A stretch of 44,046 nucleotides of DNA from positions 1-44,046 of the forward strand of contig JAMCPQ010000035.1 of NCBI GenBank assembly GCA_023379825.1, read 5' to 3'. A program made the translations under genes and the position numbers. The notes under the pieces were generated by a model that was not told the DNA's origin, did not search any database, and saw only the letters and a list, made by a program, of their open reading frames with translations. Shown here piece by piece: positions 39,207 through 44,046 of this stretch (positions within the stretch are counted from its first letter, which is position 1; each line of letters starts with the position of its first letter). This DNA comes from Thermoplasmatota archaeon (GTDB lineage Archaea; Thermoplasmatota; Thermoplasmata; Thermoplasmatales; Thermoplasmataceae).

Positions 39207-39971
39207 ATGGAAATTGCCATAATATCAATAGGCAACGAAGTTTTAAAGGGTCACACATCAAATTCAAACTATACTTTTCTGGCAAGGCAATCTACCCTGA
39301 TGGGTAATCATGTCAAACGGGGCTACATCGTTTCTGACGATCCGGGTGAAATTTCATGGGCTATCGGGGAAGCGATGTCTCATGCAAGTCTCATAATAAC
39401 CACAGGGGGCCTTGGCCCTACCTACGATGACATGACGCTTGAATCAATTGCAAAGGCCCTGAATCTCTCTCTGGTAAAAAATGATGCAGCCTTGGAGATG
39501 CTCAGGAAGCGCATGATACCACGGAAAATACCGCTGACACCGGAGAGAATGAAGATGGCCGAACTTCCGGAAGGCTCAGAACCGATTTTTAACCCTGTGG
39601 GTTCAGCTCCCGGTGTTCTTATCAGACATTCAGGGAGGCAGATACTCTGCCTTCCGGGGGTTCCTCAGGAAATGGAGGCAATATTCAATTCAGTTAAAGA
39701 AAGATACCAGAACCCAGATCTCCATTATTATGAGGAATCTCTAGAATTTCCCGGAACCATGGAGGGAGAAATGGCCCCGCTGATAAAGGAGGAGATGAAA
39801 AAGTTCGGAGACAGACTATACATCAAGAGCCATCCTCTGTCAGGCTCGGCTTCAGGATACAGCGTGATGCTTGAAATCTCCTCATACAATAAAGATGCCA
39901 AAGAAGCTGAAAGACTGGTCAGGGAAGAGCTGGAACTCTTCAGAAAAAGATTCGGGAAGAATATTCAGTGA
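39207..39971 (+). CDS. CinA-like / MoaB-like molybdopterin-binding-domain protein
   Basis: 254 aa; ISIGNEVLKGHTSNSNYTFLAR, IITTGGLGPTYDDMTLESIAKAL, CLPGVPQEMEAIF. Confidence 0.9.
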   Translation: MEIAIISIGNEVLKGHTSNSNYTFLARQSTLMGNHVKRGYIVSDDPGEISWAIGEAMSHASLIITTGGLGPTYDDMTLESIAKALNLSLVKNDAALEMLRKRMIPRKIPLTPERMKMAELPEGSEPIFNPVGSAPGVLIRHSGRQILCLPGVPQEMEAIFNSVKERYQNPDLHYYEESLEFPGTMEGEMAPLIKEEMKKFGDRLYIKSHPLSGSASGYSVMLEISSYNKDAKEAERLVREELELFRKRFGKNIQ

Positions 39972-41005
39972 GCTCCAGGCGGGAAAACGATGGAGTCAAA
40001 ATCCAGATACCTTTTATCTTCAAACCTTAAAAGATCCGGGTTTATTCCATTTTCCAGCGCCATATAGTAGCACAGGGTATACAGAAATCCAATAGCGAGT
40101 ACAGGAAATAGCTCCATTCTTCCAGCTGAGGGAATATCAATTCTCATGCCTGCATCTGCATTTATTCCAAGTGTCCGGGTGCCGACCTCAACACATGCTC
40201 TTGATATCTCAGAGGCTCTTCTGTCATCCTTTCCTGAATTTAGGATTATGACAGCGGATCTGTCATCAATAACTGAAGTGCATCCATGGTTGAATTCTTC
40301 CAGTTCTATGCCTTCCGCATGGATGTGAGTGGATTCCTTAAGTTTCTGGGCGGTTTCCCTTGCTGCATAGTATGATGGGCCTGCGCCAAGGACGAATATG
40401 TTTCTGAGATTTCTTCCAAGGAACTCTGCAGCCTTCTTTGCATCAGGTTCCTTTTCCCGGATAACTGAATCAAGTTTTTCTGCAAGTGATCTTGTATCAA
40501 CTTTCACATCGGCAATCCTTCTGGATATTTCAAGGGCTGCAAAATAGTTATCAAAGAATGCCTTGGTGTTGCACAGGGACATGTCGGGGGAATCCCCTAT
40601 AACTATGCCTCTGCCGGATTCACTTATCAGTGGTGATTTTTCATAATGGCTTATCCCGACAGTTGTGCATGTTTTATTCAGCTTTTTAACCGAATCAACA
40701 GTTGATTTAGTCTTTCCAGTATGGGAAAAACCAACCACTGTCCCACTAAAATCGGAATAGTTCTCAAGTTCATAGGACTGCAGAACCATAAAATCATGCT
40801 TACTGCCGGGAATAATAAGTGATCCAAGGGCTGCGGCATGATATGCTGTTCCGTTACCTGTAAAACAGTAAGGTGGCTTCAGAAAGCTGTAATCAACTTT
40901 TTCCATTATATCTATGGTTTTCAGGACACCTGCCTTTGTAGATTTCAGCATATCATACATAACGTACGGATGCCCATTTCTCCTCTCCGGGAGATCATCA
41001 GTCAT
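39965..41005 (-). CDS. SIS-domain phosphosugar isomerase/aminotransferase-like protein (GlmS isomerase-domain type)
   Basis: 346 aa; TGNGTAYHAAALGSL, VVGFSHTGKTKSTVDSV, FVLGAGPSYYAARETAQKLKE, ELEEFNHG. Confidence 0.85.
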   Translation of the reverse strand: MTDDLPERRNGHPYVMYDMLKSTKAGVLKTIDIMEKVDYSFLKPPYCFTGNGTAYHAAALGSLIIPGSKHDFMVLQSYELENYSDFSGTVVGFSHTGKTKSTVDSVKKLNKTCTTVGISHYEKSPLISESGRGIVIGDSPDMSLCNTKAFFDNYFAALEISRRIADVKVDTRSLAEKLDSVIREKEPDAKKAAEFLGRNLRNIFVLGAGPSYYAARETAQKLKESTHIHAEGIELEEFNHGCTSVIDDRSAVIILNSGKDDRRASEISRACVEVGTRTLGINADAGMRIDIPSAGRMELFPVLAIGFLYTLCYYMALENGINPDLLRFEDKRYLDFDSIVFPPGAH

Positions 41006-41059
41006 GCTTTCTTAATGAAGTGGTTCATTTAAACTTTGGCAAAAATAATTTGGAATAAT

Positions 41060-41317
41060 TTACTCCTCGTGTGCCCTCTGAATTGGTTTTATCTCGGCTA
41101 TTGGCAGGTTGATCACCACAGACTCAACTTTCCTGGAAGTTCTCCGTTTGATAAGTTCCTCAATTGAGATCTGCTCCCTGTTAGCCTCTTCACAGAGAGC
41201 TCTTGACTCGTCCGGCCCCAGTACTTCCCTTTCCTCAGCAGCATAAGTACCTGGTCTGGTGGAGGCATAAAGTATAGTAATTTTCTGAATCTTCCCGCAA
41301 TTGTACATAAGTGACAC
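41060..41317 (-). CDS. Hypothetical protein
   Basis: 85-aa ORF in a gap between flanking genes; no recognised motif. Confidence 0.45.
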   Translation of the reverse strand: MSLMYNCGKIQKITILYASTRPGTYAAEEREVLGPDESRALCEEANREQISIEELIKRRTSRKVESVVINLPIAEIKPIQRAHEE

Positions 41318-41409
41318 CTTACCATTATGGCATCGTAATAAAAATCATTTACCATGTGAATCCTGTTTTCCGGAACTTATGTCAGGTTGAGGAATAACTG
41401 AATTACCAT

Positions 41410-42339
41410 CTATTTCAAAAGAGTTAGAGCATTTTCCATATGTGGCTGCATGATTTTTCCAATACTTTCCAGAGGTGTTTCACACAGGGTCACTCCCGGT
41501 GATATCATTATTGTAACTGTGCCTCCAAGCATTTTCAACTGAAAGGTATAGGGGCCGGTGCCTCTTCTGAAGGCCCATTTTGAATCATTTTCATCCAGAT
41601 TATAGTCAGTGTAGAGGTACCTGCCACCCCTCAAAAGGTATGACCCATGTTCCAATGAGGAACCGTCCCTTAGATATTCTATCCACAAAGCCCTGTTTTT
41701 GATGGAATCTTCATACACGCATATGAAGTGCTGATTCGATGGTTCCTTCAAAATGCCCACTCCTGAACCTATGAACATATTTTGTTCCAGTGTTATCCTA
41801 TCACTGAGACCCTGCCATGAAAGTCGTGAAATTCTTCTGTCCTCGAACCATCCCCCATCCCGGTTTCTTGAGTGAAAACTTCTCTGGTAGAAGTCTTTAT
41901 GGGATAATGAGTGTCTGTTTACAGTGGCCGGAATAAGGCTGTATGAGTATTCCAGTATGTCTTCAGGCGTGCATGGATTTTCAGACTCAATCTCTACAGT
42001 TGTACCGGAGGTATAGAAGGTTACTGAATCTCTGCCCCTGTAATTCTTTCCATAAAAGTAAACAGTATTGTTTAAACTCCTTACAAAAAGGTTGGAGTAT
42101 GTGTCAGCAAAGCTACTCATCAGGCTCTTGGGATATCCTGGGCAGAACCAGTCCAGAAAAAACTCTTTCACTCTGAATTCATGATGGTTATGGATATCTC
42201 TGAACAGTATGGATGACCATTTTTCACCTTCCGGCCTGTACTGAATATATCTATCCTGGGAATTGAATGGAACCAGAGGTGTGAAGTTAAGATCCAGTGA
42301 CTCAAGATCAGAAACTTTCAGATTAACTATATCCTGCAA
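41410..42339 (-). CDS. Hypothetical protein, partner of the downstream-edge ATPase
   Basis: 309 aa; overlaps the upstream ATPase gene by 13 nt; no recognised family. Confidence 0.7.
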   Translation of the reverse strand: MQDIVNLKVSDLESLDLNFTPLVPFNSQDRYIQYRPEGEKWSSILFRDIHNHHEFRVKEFFLDWFCPGYPKSLMSSFADTYSNLFVRSLNNTVYFYGKNYRGRDSVTFYTSGTTVEIESENPCTPEDILEYSYSLIPATVNRHSLSHKDFYQRSFHSRNRDGGWFEDRRISRLSWQGLSDRITLEQNMFIGSGVGILKEPSNQHFICVYEDSIKNRALWIEYLRDGSSLEHGSYLLRGGRYLYTDYNLDENDSKWAFRRGTGPYTFQLKMLGGTVTIMISPGVTLCETPLESIGKIMQPHMENALTLLK

Positions 42340-44046
42340 ATTTCATAAACCTCCTTCAGGGTAATATAGTCACTGTCCTTGCAGTATTTTTCCCTGAAAA
42401 TCCCCATGATTGAATGGTTCATGGGACTGCTGAAAATTTCCAGGATTTCTGCCCTGCAGCTGCCGTTCTTTACCATTGCATGAAGGGCCTTTTCCAGTAT
42501 GGGGCCATATCTGTTTCTCCTCACTGCAGTGAGAAGAGACCCATCCATGATATTCTCCATGTTAAGGAGCATTCTTCCGCCTGGAATTACGAGCCTGAAC
42601 CTCTGGTCAAATTCTGCAACAGCAGTTTCAAGGAAAGAGGAAAGAGAGTGTGATATTTGTTCCCTCTCCATTGCAGATATTCCCATGATTCTGTCAACCA
42701 TCTTTTCCATCAACTGCTCGCCAAAATTTTCAGGTGTGAGAAGTACTTTCTTCCATCCCTTATAGTGAAGTATTTTTTCCCATGTTCTCCTGGGATTCAT
42801 AAGGTCAGAGACCTCAACTTCAAGTATGATCTGGTTCCCGCCTGTCTGAAATATACCGTCCGGAACTTTTCCGGCCACAGAAATTCCGGTATCCAGGCGT
42901 ATGCCTTTCCTTTCCATGAAAAATGAAAATCTTGAAATAAGTTCCTCATGAAGGTCTACGGTTTCTGAATTTTCCCTTTCCTTCAAAGGAATTCCATACC
43001 TTCTGAAAGTTTCTCTTCTCAAAGCGGCTGAATCAAACTGCACATCAGGGACGGGCATTGTCTTAAAGGAGATTGGCCCGGAGATGCTACCACCGTTTTT
43101 AGACCATGCCACACATTCTCCCCTTAAAAGACCTTTAACCGTCTCCTTAACAGATTTTTCAGTTGCATCACTGAAATAAGAACCTGAAATAAGTGAGGAA
43201 TCCCTGTCAGATGTACCGAACATGAAAACACTGGCACAATTCCCAAGGACAGACCGTTTCCATGTTTCAGAGTTACCCGGTATCTGTTGAGTAGCAAGAG
43301 TCAGTGAAAAGCCAAATTTCCTGCCTTCAGTCATTATCTTTTCTATTAGGCTCTCCGGAATCAGCTGTGCCTCGTCAATGAAAACCCTCAGCCGGGTTTT
43401 CTCTTTCCCGTATCTAGAGAGGAGATAGCCCCAAAGTTTTACTATTATGAGAGAACTCAGAACTGTTGACGCTTCTCCGGAAAGAACGCTGTTCCATATC
43501 TCCGGTATAACGATCATTCTGTTTCTGAACACATCTTCAAGGCTGAATGAATCTTCCCTTCCGGATGTCAGTGACGAGATCAGAGGGTTGGATGTAACGG
43601 GGATTACTTTATTAAGGGTACTTGACACGAATTGGAGCCACCCTTTCCAGTCAGACATCTGCATTTTCATGTATTGGGCAAAGGAATCCTCTCCTGCATC
43701 CCGCAGTATGTTCCTGAGTTTCCTCTGATTCGTTAAAATTTCCACAAAATCAGAGAGACTGGCATTTCTGTCAGATTCGAGAAGTTTTGAGAGCAGGGAG
43801 GTAAACACAAGCTCCAGTCTTGGGCCCCAGGTGCCCTGTGACAGGGTTTGGTTCTCTGAAAAAACATCCCTTATCAGTCCTGCAGTAACATGGCTGTCAA
43901 GACCCGGTGTATGCATCGGGTTCATGAAAATAGCATGTTCAACACCATCTATATTCTCCTTTCCAGATGAAAGGAAAAGAACCTTCTCTGGGAAAGTGGA
44001 CATCAGGTTCATTGCAAAATCTCCGTGTGGGTCTATGATAAGAACC
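42327..44046 (-). CDS. VirD4/TraG/HerA-type ATPase with C-terminal putative PD-(D/E)XK-like domain (N-terminus off window)
   Basis: Open to the right edge; extended reading VLIIDPHGDFAMNLMSTFPEKVLFLSS, then RLRVFIDEAQLIPESLIEKIMTEGRKFGFSLTLATQQIPGN; C-terminal VPDGIFQTGGNQIILEVEVSDLMNPRRTWEKILHYKGWKKVLL. Walker A would lie beyond the edge. Confidence 0.8.
   Translation of the reverse strand, partial: VLIIDPHGDFAMNLMSTFPEKVLFLSSGKENIDGVEHAIFMNPMHTPGLDSHVTAGLIRDVFSENQTLSQGTWGPRLELVFTSLLSKLLESDRNASLSDFVEILTNQRKLRNILRDAGEDSFAQYMKMQMSDWKGWLQFVSSTLNKVIPVTSNPLISSLTSGREDSFSLEDVFRNRMIVIPEIWNSVLSGEASTVLSSLIIVKLWGYLLSRYGKEKTRLRVFIDEAQLIPESLIEKIMTEGRKFGFSLTLATQQIPGNSETWKRSVLGNCASVFMFGTSDRDSSLISGSYFSDATEKSVKETVKGLLRGECVAWSKNGGSISGPISFKTMPVPDVQFDSAALRRETFRRYGIPLKERENSETVDLHEELISRFSFFMERKGIRLDTGISVAGKVPDGIFQTGGNQIILEVEVSDLMNPRRTWEKILHYKGWKKVLLTPENFGEQLMEKMVDRIMGISAMEREQISHSLSSFLETAVAEFDQRFRLVIPGGRMLLNMENIMDGSLLTAVRRNRYGPILEKALHAMVKNGSCRAEILEIFSSPMNHSIMGIFREKYCKDSDYITLKEVYEICRI

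Noticed and set aside
1-44046. CRISPR array, tRNA or rRNA genes, insertion sequences
   Set aside because: No regularly spaced repeats, cloverleaf-like sequence, rRNA-like conserved blocks or transposase motifs were noticed by eye; tRNAscan-SE, CRISPR finder and ISfinder searches would be needed for certainty.

Overview
Chromosomal window from an archaeon, most likely Thermoplasmatales-like (inferred from the class II HMG-CoA reductase, Thermoplasma-type glucose dehydrogenase, TATA-box promoters and gene complement). It is densely coding and mostly housekeeping: amidase, pyrBI, HMGR, peroxiredoxin, Dph6-like ligase, purB, acyl-CoA ligase, sugar epimerase, GT2, ftsZ, split transketolase plus transaldolase, beta-CASP/KH nuclease, proteasome beta, purC, ribA, glucose dehydrogenase, folD, nadE, cation/proton antiporter, VIT/DUF211, SMP-30 lactonase, CinA-like and SIS-domain genes. 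No tRNA, rRNA, CRISPR array or recognisable transposon was found. Less ordinary elements: (1) a perfect 143-bp inverted repeat in which the catalytic-core coding sequence of ribA is copied in reverse upstream of ribA and forms the 3' end of the preceding methyltransferase ORF (25123-25265 / 25509-25651); (2) a four-gene, overlapping archaeal type IV pilus/Tad-like operon with two ATPases flanking two TadC-like membrane proteins (30171-34769); (3) a VirD4/HerA-type ATPase (running off the right edge) with a C-terminal putative PD-(D/E)XK-like domain and an overlapping uncharacterised partner gene (41410-44046); (4) a putative nuclease-fold/winged-helix regulator facing spaced TGACAA repeats and an unlisted 32-aa ORF; (5) an unlisted 32-aa single-TM ORF; (6) a gene-poor interval of about 1 kb with a strong hairpin. 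Functional calls are from reading protein motifs only; no database search was run.
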